Positions 1 to 12,660 of a DNA stretch of 64,000 bases are shown in pieces; position 1 is the first letter of the stretch, and each line of letters begins with the position of its first letter. Both the position numbers and the translations under genes were made by a program. A model generated the notes under the pieces. That model made no database searches. It had not been told where the DNA came from and saw only the letters and a list, made by a program, of their open reading frames with translations. The DNA is from Mesaphorura yosii (taxonomy: Eukaryota; Arthropoda; Collembola; Poduromorpha; Tullbergiidae): contig WIXG01000190.1 of NCBI GenBank assembly GCA_009869945.1, positions 89,667-153,666 of the forward strand, in the 5' to 3' direction.

Positions 1-808
1 CGGGGTTAAGAATTGTGAATAAAAATTCCATCATTCTATTAATCAAACTGGCCGCTGTTCACATTTTCGTGCAATTACATTTTTCGAAGAACCGAACCTT
101 TGATAGAAATCTCAAACGTATCTGATGTGTGATTCAACTGCTTTCATTGCGTACAAATCATGAACGTGGTTGAATTCTGTACCTATCAATTACTGGCATT
201 GACAATTAACTGAATGATATAAATGAATAAATGGAGTGGCCGGGTGAAATAGTCGAGTCTCGGGATTTAAGGCCATGCATTGCCACGTGAACGTGTGAGA
301 ATGGAAGCGGTTCTCGTTGAGACCAAACCACTCCCTCTTTGTCTCGTCTGCTAAACGTAACGTAAGCTGTATTCCCACAATCCCACACTCAACTGTGTGG
401 TGCAATGTAAATACCAATATCACTCCACAGAGAGTAATACTGACTTATTAATTGAAGAGGTTTCGGACGGACACATCAGACAAGCGCAGGGTTTCACACA
501 ATTAAATGAATTGACTTGTCATTTTCGTCGGTCCCGTGCGATTGCTTCAGCGGACCCACTTTAAACTTTTCTCCACCTTTGCGTTTTCAGTATTATTTTG
601 ATCACCAGTCACTTTTTAATTACTGATCAGAATTAATTGCACCCGTTAACCTTCTACGTGATCAGCCAGTGAGTCTGACGACTGAGACGAGAGTAAAAAC
701 TATTAGGCAAACCGTATGGTTTTTGGGAGAAGTTAAAATCTATCTTCACGAGTGCTCCAACGTTTCTTCTCCATCTTTTCAACCACATTCTAAGCGAAAT
801 CACGCAGG
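1..808. other. Left-edge intergenic / 5' region of PITP
   Basis: No coding exon could be supported here. The stretch is AT-rich. The part just before 809 should hold the PITP promoter and 5' UTR, but I see no clear TATA box or initiator. Two short antisense open frames near 190-423 overlap each other and resemble nothing. Confidence 0.5.
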
Positions 809-2389
809 ATGCTCATCAAAGAATTGTAAGTTTACTTGAAAGGTTGTATTTCTACATGCAGTGATTTTTTTTTAAAAGTTGGATAGACGTTTTAATCAAC
901 ATTTCATTCATAATCATGAACTGTCCTTCAGTTTGTCAATTCTTTGTCGTAAATGTTGAATTATATTTATCGATTTAACTGGCAATGCCTTTGTAGCTAC
1001 TTTTAGTTGTAACCATTTGATAACAATGACCTCGAGAGCAGCAGACTTTTGTCAGTGCTGCCAGTCGCACTGAAAAATGTCTTTAGAAAGTTAATGACAT
1101 AATATTGCTTATTTTTCAGCCGAGTTGTGATGCCTGTCACTGTTGAGGAGGTAAGCCAAGCCAATTACAAATGGTTTATAAGTTGAGGTCCGTCAAACTT
1201 GGAATACATGCATTAACTTTGATTGCCTTTTCATTTCAGTATCAGATCGGCCAACTGTACTCCGTTGCTGAGGCTAGCATGAACGAAACTGGCGGTGGTG
1301 AAGGTATCGAAGTAATCAAGAACGAACCTTTCGATGACTTTCCTCTCCTAAATGGACAATACAGTCGAGGCCAATACACATACAAAAAGTACCATCTTGC
1401 AAGGTTGGATATCGAATAACTTACTATTGTGGTTTGGTACAAGCATGGAATGATTGACCTAACAAGCTGTCCTGTTTTATTTTATAGCAAAGTTCCAACA
1501 TTTATACGTATGTTGGCACCGAAAGGTTCAATGGAAATACATGAAGAAGCGTGGAACGCTTATCCTTACTGCCGCACTGTTATTTCAGTAAGTAGGATCC
1601 CTGTTTATCATTTTACGGCTTAAGCAAATACGATAAACTGTAATAATACATTTTCAGAATCCTGGATATATGAAAGAAAATTTCTACATTGTAATTGAGT
1701 CACTCCATTTGCCGGACAAAGGAGATCAACATAATGTTCATCATTTGACAGGGGAGAAATTGAAAAATCGTGAAATCGTTATGATTGATATTGCGAATGA
1801 TCCAGTAAGTAGTAACGATTATAAGCCAACGGAGGATCCAACAAAGTTCAAGTCAAACAAAACGGGACGTGGACCTTTGATTGGAAAATGGCAAAACTCT
1901 GTAAGAATACACCACTTTCACCTTGAGCTTTAGAATGTTTCGGGAATACTGGAACCCCGTGTTTACATTACAGGTAGCGCCAGTCATGACGTGCTATAAA
2001 TTAGTCACTGTGGAGTTCAAGTGGTTTGGATTGCAAAACCGGGTGGAAAGCTTCATACAAAAGGCGGAGAGGCGCTTATTTACAAACTTCCATAGGTGAG
2101 CACTGCGCTTCATCAAGTTCACAAAACTGCTGAAAATAGCAATGAGAAGCTATTAATTTTAATTATTTGTGTAGGCAAGTATTTTGCTGGGTTGATCGAT
2201 GGCATGGAATGACCATGGATGACATTCGCGCTTTGGAAGATCGTGTTCGTGAAGATCTCGACAAGGTACTGCAAGTTGCATTGTCACTCTCCTCGCCAGT
2301 ACCATATAGGCACTTTCTAAGTTGCTTAATCTTGATTCTAGGCTCGACGAACTGGTGAAGTCCGTGGGATGAAGGCAGAAACAGACTAA
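809..2389 (+). CDS. PITP: Class I phosphatidylinositol transfer protein
   Basis: Soluble START-like lipid carrier that exchanges phosphatidylinositol and phosphatidylcholine between membranes and supports phosphoinositide signalling. Eight coding exons: 809-825, 1120-1150, 1240-1403, 1488-1587, 1658-1900, 1974-2095, 2175-2265, 2342-2389, giving 271 residues against 270-271 in vertebrate PITP alpha/beta. Visible family blocks are [43 protein letters not shown], the [11 protein letters not shown] block, and [11 protein letters not shown] followed by the F/W-rich segment near the C-terminus. The start is the ATG of a 17-nt first coding exon; MLIKEF then aligns with the usual MVLLKEY opening. The C-terminus ends in the typical VRGM tail, and there is no DDHD or FFAT region, so this is the single-domain class I form and not RdgB. 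All introns are GT-AG; six of the seven are 70-89 nt. Confidence 0.95.
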
Positions 2390-2641
2390 TAATTACACAA
2401 ACTATTCCAAATGCAATTCTTCATAATTCTAACTAAAAAGAGATAGCTTAGAAGATGCATCTTTGTCTGAGCAGATGAAGGAATCGAGAGTATTATTAAT
2501 ACTATAATTTGCATCACAACACTGTATTCCTTATTTAAATGATATATTCTTCTCAAAACTTTAATTTCCCACTTCGTCATCAACGTCATGTTCGGGCACA
2601 CGGAGCACAGTTAGAGGTCACCAATACTCAACGACGAGTCG

Positions 2642-2647
2642 AATAAA
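2642..2647 (+). terminator. Poly(A) signal of PITP
   Basis: AATAAA about 250 nt after the PITP stop codon on the same strand, upstream of the convergent ACADS gene. Confidence 0.5.
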
Positions 2648-3171
2648 TAATTCATCACATGTGCTTAAGGAGAGAGTAACTTTTGAGTTAGGTTATGAAC
2701 TCTGCATTTCTGTGATGTTAGTTAATCGTAACTTAATATATTAAAGTTAACTCGCAACTATTATCACACACCTGTGAATCCTAAGTCCTCTTTTAACTAT
2801 GTAGTCCATAGTTTGTCAATCATACTTTATAACAAATCACCAACATATTCTAATGATTATTTATGAACGACATTCGTACCACAACAAACAGCTTAGACAA
2901 CTCTCCTATGAATTCATTATAGATGTGTCTATTCTTAACTACTAACTACGTAGTAAAAATTACTATGAAAAAAATGTTGCAGTACTACTATTGTACCGTA
3001 GTATGAAGTTATCCGATTAGTCTTGTCTCATCTCAAGAAGCATACAGCAAAACTAATAAAAGTTCAGATAACGAAGTAAAGACATAGTCTTGGTGGATAC
3101 GATTTAACCAGCCGTACTAATTTTGCAAACCCGAAAGTGCTTGAATCCATAAGCCACGTAAAATATTAGAG

Positions 3172-3177
3172 TTTATT
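3172..3177 (-). terminator. Poly(A) signal of ACADS
   Basis: TTTATT on the plus strand, that is AATAAA on the minus strand, 60 nt beyond the ACADS stop codon. Confidence 0.6.
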
Positions 3178-3236
3178 CTTATGAAGTAGAGAGAGCATAC
3201 AAAAAATAACAAGTTCATGTCTATCGTTTCGATCAT

Positions 3237-5341
3237 TTAACCGGACAAGGCGGCGTATTCTTTTATAATATTGTTCGCTATAACCAAGCGCTGAATTTCC
3301 GACGTGCCCTCGTAAATTTCAGTGATTCTGGCATCACGATAGTGTCGTTCCGCAGGCATGTCAGACACCTGTCCAATAACGTTGAAGAAAGTTAACCCAG
3401 TTCATGAATTCCAACGTCATACGCATGGGGGGAAAGAGGTTTTAGCTTACGTAACCCATTCCACCGAGAATCTGAATTGCGCTGTGTGCACAGAAAGTGG
3501 CAGTCTCCGAGCTGGCAAGCTTCGCCATGGCTGCTTCCTGTAACGATTCATTCATTTATAGTACTATCTGCTAACAATTCCAATAATTTAAACTTATATA
3601 CCTTCGTAAATGGCATATTTGCGTCTCGTAACACAGCAGCTCTCCATGTGAGTAATCTGAAAATTCAAGCAGAAGACCGCTTTTCATAATCTCCGCCATA
3701 AAAATTATATCGACTATTCAAACCTGGCAGAATCAATCCGTAAAGCCATATCTGCTATCTTATTTTGAATAGACTGAAGTTTGAGTATAGAAGCACCAAA
3801 TGCGTTCCGCTTTGAAGCATAGTCCATAGCACAGTCCAGCGCTGCTTGAGCTATTCCAACTCCCTGGCCCGCAATTCCAATGCGACCTTCATCTATGTTA
3901 CAGTACAGATTTGTTAAACTTCAACGGACATGATCTTTAGACTTCTGTCTTACCTAACGTTTTCATAGCGATTTTAAAACCTTCTCCACTTTTACCCAGA
4001 AGGCTGTCTTGCGGAATTTCGCAATCCTCAAATATCAGACTGCAAGTCGAAGAAGCTCTTATCTGCATAAAAGAAAATGAAAGCAGAAAACACATTATTC
4101 ATAGATTAATAAATTCGACTTCTGTTTCGGGCAATTCTGATTCCCCTCTGGTACTACTAAGTATGTAGTATTAAATATAGTGAAATATGAACCCTTACCC
4201 CAAGTTTGTCTTCCTTCTTCCCCAAGCTGAAGCCTACAAGATAAGATAAATTGACGTGATTCTCACAAAACCAAGGCTGACTTTCAACTGATGAATGCAC
4301 TTCACCTTTTGTTGGTTTTGTAAATACAAAAGACGAGATTCCCTTGTGTTTGAGTGATTTGTCAGTTGTGGCGAAAAGAACAATTCCCTGAGCTTCGTAC
4401 GCATTCGTAATCCAAGCTTTTGTACCATTCAGGATATAAGTCGACCCTGCCAACTTTGCCATAGTTTTTGCGGCTCCGGCGTCACTACCGTTGTCTATGA
4501 ATAAACAGACATTATTCTATCAGAAAAAAGCAAGAAGGTAGGACACACCAGGGAGTTACTCACCTGGTTCACTAAGACCGAAACAACCTATCTTTTTGCC
4601 GTCTGTGTAGCCGCCTAAGAAGTCTGCTTTTTGCTTATCACTTCCGAAGTTCTTGATCGGCCCACAATAAAGTGAATTGTGTGCACTCATAATTACTCCA
4701 GCTGACGCGTCTCCACTATCATCATACAGCATATATCAGCATAAAGCGAATTCTATTAGTTTTTAATTATTTTTGGACACCTACCGAGATATTTCTTCCA
4801 TTGCAATGGCGTAGGCCAAGTAGTCAAGCCCTGTACCGCCATACTTCTCAGGTACATAAATGCCCTACATTGAAATTTGGCAAGTAATAATTAGTTTGGC
4901 CCAAAATCCGTAAGTTCGAAGGCTATGATATTTCTAACCATAAGACCAAGCTCGCCCATTTTCTTGACGCTCTCCGCTGGATACAAATGCTCCTTGTCAT
5001 GCTTTCCGGCATTCGGCTTCAGTTCCGCTTTTAAATTGGGATATCGAAATATAAGTGAAATATAAGTGAGCGCCGAACTCTTAAGGAAGTGGCTTCGAAA
5101 CAACAATCCAAAATGGTCACCTTCTGAGAAATCCCTGCAGGTTTTGCGTAACATGTCATGACTTTCCGGCAGAGTTGCCACAACTGATACTGATCTTCTC
5201 GTTTCCCATTTCTGTACTCCCTCAGTTGGGGACTTCCGCAGAGCCGATAAGGCACTTCCTTAAAAGAAAAGACAGGCTAATGTCTACTGAATACAGAAAC
5301 TGGGAATTTGATTTTGTCTTACTCAAAACTATGGAATTCAT
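3237..5341 (-). CDS. ACADS: Short-chain acyl-CoA dehydrogenase, mitochondrial
   Basis: FAD enzyme for the first dehydrogenation of C4-C6 acyl-CoA in mitochondrial beta-oxidation, passing electrons to ETF. Twelve exons read right to left: 5323-5341, 5121-5258, 4939-5027, 4785-4864, 4564-4715, 4306-4494, 4199-4233, 3954-4062, 3724-3892, 3602-3656, 3451-3537, 3237-3368; total 417 residues against 412 in human SCAD. The first ~33 residues are basic and serine-rich ([17 protein letters not shown]), as expected of a mitochondrial presequence. Family blocks seen: [15 protein letters not shown], the flavin loop [24 protein letters not shown], and [13 protein letters not shown] with catalytic base Glu394. 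The [14 protein letters not shown] block is typical of SCAD and unlike ACADSB. One exon (4199-4233) is only 35 nt. The usual SEPG is SEPD here because the codon is split across an intron. Confidence 0.95.
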
Positions 5342-6977
5342 TATCAACAGAATCGGATCTGTGGTCTTGCCAATTCGTGATCAGCGCAATAGTTGCAAGT
5401 GTTAATGCGGTGGCTTCCAAACGTCTACTTGCGCTCTACAACGTTAGTTAACTTTGATTGCAAACTGAAAACAGCACCGAGGTAATAGTTAACGAGGACA
5501 GGGTAATGATCTGAAGTTGATTTGATGTACACTGTTGTCGCACCGCACTGTATACAATCATGTCTTGCATCTGTTCTGTTTCTAAACCTTGTACTTTGTT
5601 CCTAGGTGAAAGTCCATGGTCAGACACGTACATCATTGAGCACGTTTGGACATCATCGTTTGATTTAAAGGAATCCAATTTACTCATTGTTGCTAGCAAA
5701 AGTGTCAAGGTGGGTTTGTTTCGCATTTAGATTCAGGATTATGAGGAGTCATTAAGTTAGAACAAATTCAATTTTCCAGCCAGATCAAAAAGTTTGTCAG
5801 ACGATGAACCAAACTAAGGATGATACATATTTTCTCGAAGACTCTTGATTCCTTTTTAAGGTCATTGCGGTAATTGAACGTAATTGATGGAACGAAGGTT
5901 GCCATGCATCGTGTGTCTTCCTCCTGCTTAATTGAATTGGACCAGATTTTGGCATGGATCCATGCGTGTCATGGCAACGGCAGCACATGGATAACTTTAT
6001 TGCCTGGTTCAGAAAGAATTCGTACTCTCGTAGTTTTTTGAGGAAGTTTACAGCATCGACGTAATATCATCGTTTCAAGGAGCTTGAATTAAGGAACCAA
6101 AAATTTTACTATTTTGAGGCCGAGTAATTTATCATGATTCACTGGTGATAAGAGCCTGTAATGTTCCATACAAGTTTCCGCAGACTGCAATTACTCTACA
6201 GGGTAAAGTGATATACCCCAACTTTCCTTTTTAAGTGGATGCAATCGACAGTGGGACCTCTGAGAAGCGCCTTTTAGATCAGTCAATGTGAAAGAAAGGT
6301 CAGAATTCGAGTTTCCTGAAAAGTGTCGGCAATATCAAGAAGAAGAAGTAGGCTTTCGGACATTTCGGAGTTGAAAATCGTCGAAATTTGTGGTGAAGGT
6401 CGAAGCTGTCAACAAAGTACAGTATTACTAGCGGGAGTTCCAAACATCATGAAATGTTCCTTCCTCTTCTCTTAAGGCAATCAAAATTTTATAGAATACA
6501 CCCATACCCATTGATATTGATTTGTAATAAGATGTGTTAATTTGATTATGATAAGGGTTTGGTGCACGTTCCGAGTTAGCACGTGGCAGCTTTATTCGTT
6601 TACTTTAAGTAGACTTGATAGATTAAAGATCATGACAATATAATAGGAAAGTGATGGTTGTGAGAAGAAGCAGCGTATCTCCCCTTGATTTACAACTGAA
6701 GAGCATCTCTTACATAGCGATAATGACAGAGCATCTCTGGCTCGTGGCATTCTCTCAGGTGAGTTACTTAAATTGATTAATTGTATTCAAGACAATAAAT
6801 TTTGAAAAGAGCCGTGTGATTGATTTTTTAAAATGGTCTTGGTGTCACTAGGCTCAAAGTCTCAACCATACGAAAGCAATCCGAAGTTTCAAGGAAGGAG
6901 CGGTCAACTGATCCGGACTCCTGGCCATCGTGCTCGTATCCTCATGTAGACAGCTCGTGGTTCTTGAGCCTTCCGTC
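5342..6977. other. Head-to-head spacer between ACADS and HS6ST
   Basis: About 1.6 kb containing both 5' regions. A plausible untranslated first exon of HS6ST ends at a CAG|GTGAGT donor (6758/6759), with an acceptor CTAG at 6848-6851 just before the start codon exon. The remaining small open frames (for example 5448-5726 minus) show no family resemblance. Confidence 0.45.
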
Positions 6978-8595
6978 ATGAATCTGAATGGTTGCCGCTT
7001 ACCATCGACGGTGATCATTTTTGGGGGCATATTTTTTATCCTTTACATATTTCCCTGGCGTGAACTCCCAGGACGGCAGCTACCATTTCCGCCATCTCCT
7101 AAATCGCTGTTATGGCATGAAGTTGGGTCTCTTCGGGAAGCAACCGCGGCCTCTACTCTTCCAATTCTACTTAAGTCAAAATCAGTTCCTGGATTAGTTT
7201 CGTATGAAAGTTTAATGAAATCTGAAACTGGGTCGAGGTTTAATGCGAGCATGAACGATGTCATGGTCCTCCTCCACATGCAAAAGACCGGTGGCACTGC
7301 ATTTGAGAAGCACATTGTGCAGGACTTGGATATGGACGAGGCATGCGTATGCTGGAAACGTCGAAAGCGGTGTAAATGCGCAAGACCATCACTTAAGAAT
7401 TCTCACAGTAAGAATTCGGATCTTTAATTGATGCCCTGGCTGTAGTATTACTGTCTTTCGATAAAATTGCTCGATTGTTATGCAGATGATGTTAATACGA
7501 AATCTGGAGATCCGTGGCTGTTCAGCAGATTTTCCACAGGATGGATTTGCGGATTGCACGCTGACTGGACTGAACTCACCACTTGTGTTAATCCTGAACT
7601 AGAGAAAGCTTATGGATCTCACATCCAAAGGAGGTAAAACCAGTTAACCACTTAATTAATTTGGGGTTAACGCAACCGACTTCATGAACTTCAGAAATTT
7701 CATGAATTTGTGAATAACTTGTAGGTATTTCTTTATTACAATGGTTCGTGACCCTGTCCATCGGTTTCTGTCCGAATTTCGTCACGTTCAGCGAGGTGCT
7801 ACATGGAAGGCGTCGCGGCATATCTGCAACGGTCGTTATGCAACTGCTGAGGTAGATGCCCTGTCTTTAATTCTGTAGTGTAATATTTTACGATACAATT
7901 TTGGGAATACTTCAATCTAGGAGCTGGGCAGTTGTTACTTAGGAAAAAGTTGGACCGGAGTAACCTTGAATGAATTTCTAAACTGTCCAGATAACTTGGC
8001 ATTTAATAGACAGACTAGAATGCTCGCAGACCTGACGCTAATTGGATGCTATAACAGGTTTGTCACTTTGAAAAATGAATGCTTAGCGACAACGGGCTCC
8101 ACGTGCTGATTGTCCATTCGGATGATGTAGATCTTACATGGCAGAAACGGAACGAAATGCTCTTATGCTCACTTCTGCTAAACAGAATCTGGAATTAATG
8201 GCGTTCGTTGGCTTGACAGAGCAGCAGAAGGTGGATCACATTTTTGCTACAAATTGGTATGTTTTTCTGTATAAAGAACTGATTGTGACGTTCTATTGCA
8301 GATGTCCCAGTATGTTTTCGAGGAAACATTTAACATGAAGTTTAAATCGCCTTTCACTCAAAATGTGGACACGTTCTCCACGGTGGAACTGGACAAGTTG
8401 AGTGCCGAAGAACTGGTAGCCGTTCGCGAAGTTAACAAATTGGATCTTGAGTTGTATGAATTTGCTGAGAAACTGCTATACGAACGATTTCAAGACTTGA
8501 AAACTCGGGACGCCGATTTCGATGAACATTATGCATTTTTAGGCGAAACCAAAGGAAGGCTTTTTTCCTGGGACGACATTGAAAATGGCGAGTAA
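6978..8595 (+). CDS. HS6ST: Heparan-sulfate 6-O-sulfotransferase
   Basis: Golgi type II membrane enzyme that transfers sulfate from PAPS to the 6-O position of glucosamine in heparan sulfate, tuning FGF and Wnt signalling. Six coding exons: 6978-7407, 7486-7633, 7725-7851, 7921-8057, 8131-8230, 8302-8595; 411 residues. A short cytosolic tail and one membrane segment (about residues 10-26) are followed by a stem, then the 5'-phosphosulfate loop LLHMQKTGGTAF (about 98-109), the RFSTGW and GLHADWTEL blocks, the 3'-phosphate site MVRDPVHRFLSEFRHVQRG, NRQTRMLADL, and the FNMKFKSPFTQ block. The start is the first ATG of the frame and fits the membrane topology. In exon 5 the AAG|GTGGAT donor (8231) was chosen because it gives LTEQQKMSQYVFEETFN, matching the family; the later GTATGT site would break the frame. 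Confidence 0.94.
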
Positions 8596-9650
8596 TCACG
8601 AATGATTTTGTTGTTTAAGCGTCATGGGTAGGCGCAACTTCGATTGCTAGGAATGCGCTGCATAGTTCAATTGGTCTCAGGGAAAGCGAGCCATTGATAA
8701 TTTAATAGTCATGTCAAAAGTACAAGAATTGCGAGGTCCTCCTCTCTAATAGGAAGCATGCATTGTTTAACCCGTAGAATAGAAAAATGGAAACATGCTA
8801 TAATTTCAAAATGATACCAAACCAAGATACCATTGCTCTCGACACATATCATTGGAAGATCAAAACAAGGTAATAATGTAACTCGTTTGAAAGGTACTAG
8901 CTGGAAATATCAACACAAATTTAATGGTATTAATACATCCGTTTTATATGTCATTTTTGTGAATACAATATACAAATACAATACCCGTCATTTATTTGAA
9001 GGTGCCTTTATAAATACCACGTACGTTTTTAATTTTTATAACAAAATATACGAAAAGCGCAACTTAATCGTAAGAACTATTCTAATCAGCTTATGTTCAA
9101 AACATTAATTAATGTAAATTTATTGAGTAGCTAATACTACGAAGGTTGTTCTAATACGCAGCTAATTAATGTGATATAGCGCATGACGCTATCAGGTTTT
9201 TCACTTTTTGTTCATTGTCAGCATGAGTGAGTCTTTTGAGGCGACTTGGTTGTTAATCATATAAATCCTAAGTCTATGTCTTTTACAAAAGCATAATAAT
9301 ATAAAAGATGTATCTCAAGGCACAGGAAATGAGCTTGATTCTCTTAATTCTTTTTATTCATTCTGGACTCAGACCTTACGTTATTTATGAGACGCTCCGA
9401 ATAAATGAGACCACAAGAAACTACAATCGCAACTGCTTGCTTAAGCTGACATACTAAATATTAAACACAATATTGCTTGGAAGTAGAAAGCCAAAGGTTG
9501 ATTTTCGTTCGCAGAAATCTAAAGATTAGAAAGACATGGATATAAGAGTGTAATCTAAATGAATTCTGCGAAAACCTGTAAAAGAGTTATTTCATTGATG
9601 ATGACTAGAATCACTCGAAGTATACAAATACAACTGCGACTACGCTGCAT
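8596..9650. other. Convergent 3' region between HS6ST and REXO1
   Basis: Very AT-rich. A 91-codon open frame at 8833-9108 has no resemblance to anything and an extreme Asn/Tyr/Ile bias, typical of chance frames in AT-rich DNA. TTTATT at 9353-9358 is a possible minus-strand poly(A) signal for REXO1, about 290 nt from its stop. Confidence 0.45.
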
Positions 9651-12600
9651 TCAAGTTTTCGAGAAGCAATCCTGTAGCTTGCTGTCTTCTTTAAGTTTCC
9701 ATAAGGCCAGCTCCAGAGCACTCCGAGCGTCTTCCGCACTGTCATGGCCGCCTTCATCCATTTGAATTATTTTTCCTAAGCACTCTGTAGACAGGTTTCT
9801 TAAGGCTCTCTTCAGTGGAGGTCCCAGGCGATGTGGAAACAGAACGGAGGTGTCTACAACTGTGCTGTGAATCAGCTTCAGTGCCAGAAGGTCATTTTCC
9901 AAACTGTGCCCAATTATGATTGTGTTAGGTCTTAAACGTGTCAGAAGGACTGCTTGAACATCCGGAAGAGTTTTTGTTGCGGTTTCGAGCATTTTCTCCG
10001 TTATACCACTGAACTTGGTATTGTAGTCCAGCACAGTGTGAATCGGTTTCACAAATTCATCATACCTGCAACGTACACGCTCACTAGAGCCTGAATTCTA
10101 AAACTTGGAAGTTTTAAATTAGTACTTACAGAACGTTTTTGTTGTAGCCAATAATAGTGACGCGGGCGAGTTCGTTTCCATGAGTGGTGTATATCATTTC
10201 ACAGTCCAGTGCCTACCAATGAATATTTAAGTCAAAAGTCAAGACTTTCGGGTAAATTCGAGTTCAACGCGAATCTTACAATAATGTCCCAGGGATCCGA
10301 TCCCATCGAGTCTTCATCTCCTGGGTCTTTAATAGCAGCTACAAACCCACGTAACTGGTTTGAACTCTGCACGGTCACGTGATAATCAGATAAGCTGCAA
10401 CCTTCAGCCGACACATCTCCATCACAGCACGTATATCGTCCTTCGATTGTTCCATTGACTGAAAGCAGAGGATTGGTTTAGTCAGGATTCTTGCAATTTA
10501 GAAGAGAGCGTTATCTCAGCTTACTCTTTCTCTTGAATTTACGTCCATTATGATAAACACATTTCTCCCGAACAACAGGAAAGCCATTTTCATCCACTCT
10601 GTAGGATTTTGTACATCGATCACAAATTCTTAAGAAGGGTTGAGCGTTGAGATCAATCATTGGTTTAGTATTGTGCGAATGGGTGACAAGTGCACGCCCT
10701 GGACATAGGATATAAAAATTGAAAAGCGGTGCAAATTTACAAAACTTGCAGTTATGAGTTTGCGTACCTCCTCCCATCGGATTCCTCCTTGGAAAAGAGT
10801 TCTCAACCAACTGCTCTTCGGTTAGCAAATAACGCTTAAGTCCAATATAGAGAAGTGGACCAGGAGGTGGCCATGACATCTTCTTTACATGTTCAATACT
10901 CCATGAGTTTCGAGCTCCGGAAGCCCCAGCTATGACGCTCAAATGCGATATAGCACCTCCTTTGTATGAGCCTATTGAAATATTAAACATTAAAGGGATT
11001 CAATCAAGACAAGCAAGATTTTGAGGCAAGATTAGAGTGGACGCTCGCCAGTAATCCCCAGTTTAAGAGATTTCAATACCTGAAGTAGATTCGGCATTGA
11101 CTTCTTTACGAAGTCTGTTTACAGCATTTGATCCTGAGCAGCAATACACAGATTTTGATGAGCATCTCGTGCTGAGTTCCTTCTCCTCTGCCAATGCTCG
11201 TTTCGCTGCGTCTTGCGGGTCATCATAAATTTTTTGACATTCTTGAAATAATTGGTCGAGTATCTTTTGTCGAACGACAACAGGAATTTTTGAGGTCTTG
11301 ATTGTTTCCCAAGGAATTTTGGGTGCGGGAATTGACTCTGTGGCCTAAATAAACATTCGACCAGAAAATGTGAAAAGGCAATCCTACATTATTTCGGGAG
11401 CTTTAAGAAACTTACAGGTTTGGGTTTATGTGCCAGACGAGATTCTCCTTTGATATTTGTTTGGGCCACCGTCGTAGTGGTTGGTGCTTTCTTTGCCATC
11501 GATGAAGATGAGGTACTTGCTGTGGGTTTTATTAAACTAGAAACGTTTGCAACGTGCGCAATTCTCTTCTTTCCTTCAGGAGGGGAGTAGGACTGGGTTG
11601 CAGATTTCTTTTCAATGTTCACAACCTGAGCCTGTTGTTTTCCTTGTTCGTATCTCCGCATCATTGTCTCTGATGCTGATATGTGAGGCCTCGGTCGAGC
11701 CGCCGGTTCCTTTGGCTTTGCTAAGTCACTTGCGCCTGCATGCGCCAAACGCTTGTTACGTGTAATATCTTCTTTCGGAGGTTCTGTCTGCACGTTCGGC
11801 TTGGCAATCGTTTGTTCCTCTGGCTCCGGCTTGTAACTGTTGAACATCCGAAGGCATTCCAGTGCAATCGTGTCTGCATCGTCCTCATCCCCACTCTCAG
11901 TTTCAGGGAGCATGAACTCGGTTGTCTCGTCAACGACTTCATTACTTTCCTTTTTGCGTTTCTTCTCCGCTATAGTTACCTCCTTCGAGTCAGTATTGCC
12001 CAGTTTATTCGATTTTGAGCTTTCCCGACGCTTGAGTCCATTAGTTCCACTTTCTTTGCTAGTTCTTTCATCCTTTGTCGCATTACTTTTCCGCTTCTCT
12101 GGAACTGACCTTGATTTGTCCGTACTATGCTTTTGAGCTTCAATTTGGGCAGGTTCTTTAATTTTCATTGAACTCGAGGACGTTTTGCCACGGTCTTCAC
12201 GCGGCTTATCAGTCGCAGACTTTGCCTTGTCTTCATGCTTTCTTGAGGACGTGGGCTGCGTCCTTCCACTCGAACTTGAACCTGCAAAAGAAAGGAGGAA
12301 AGTGGACAAAATGTTTCTGCGCTAAAGTGTGTAAAGAAAAGCTAAATTACCAGGCTTAATTTCCGCTACAACTTTAACTTCATCAGTAGAAGCGGTGTCA
12401 TCAGTTTGTGGCAGCAGGATTTCAGCTCTGAACTTTTTCTTGGCCTGTTCAATATCTGTATAAAGTTAGAGCAATCGGTTAATAATGCCAGGTCATGTAG
12501 GATTAACCCTTGAAAATAGATGATGTACGAGGAAGGTTCTCGTATACAGGAAGTATTTACCGCTTTTCTTATGACTGTAGAAGCAATTGGGACGAGCGCA

Positions 12601-12660
12601 CAGCCCAGTCATGGCGTACGGGCAGGCATACGTACGGAGCAACCCCAAAACTGGCAACAT
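9651..12660 (-). CDS. REXO1: RNA exonuclease 1 homologue, DEDDh 3'-5' exonuclease
   Basis: Nuclear exonuclease of the REXO1 (Elongin-A-binding protein 1) family. Nine exons right to left: 12561-12660, 12351-12455, 11416-12281, 11080-11344, 10768-10971, 10525-10698, 10280-10458, 10130-10212, 9651-10065; 796 residues, shorter than human REXO1 (about 1220). Residues 1-33 form the N-terminal Cys/His element ([17 protein letters not shown] then FYSH). Residues ~70-357 are low-complexity, rich in Lys, Ser and Glu. The REXO1 domain follows ([36 protein letters not shown], then a Cys-rich [10 protein letters not shown] region). The exonuclease core has ExoI ALDCEM (Asp634, Glu636), Exo[10 protein letters not shown] (Asp717) and Exo[11 protein letters not shown] (His766, Asp771), so it should be catalytically active. 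It is divergent from NHP2 with 757 nt between start codons. Confidence 0.93.

Larger units (their letters stand above)
2390..3236. other. Convergent 3' region between PITP and ACADS
   Basis: About 850 nt of AT-rich sequence holding both 3' UTRs. A plus-strand AATAAA at 2642 and a minus-strand AATAAA (TTTATT at 3172) fit the two convergent genes. No coding evidence. Confidence 0.5.

Noticed and set aside
8231-8301. GTATGT donor at 8258 in HS6ST exon 5
   Set aside because: Leaves two extra bases and shifts the frame; the upstream AAG|GTGGAT site gives the conserved sequence.
8833-9108. 91-codon open frame after HS6ST
   Set aside because: Extreme Asn/Tyr/Ile/Thr bias of AT-rich DNA, no family resemblance, within the 3' region of HS6ST.
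11840-12136. Plus-strand frames over the large REXO1 exon
   Set aside because: Serine/Leu-rich antisense shadows of the Lys/Glu/Ser-rich REXO1 exon.
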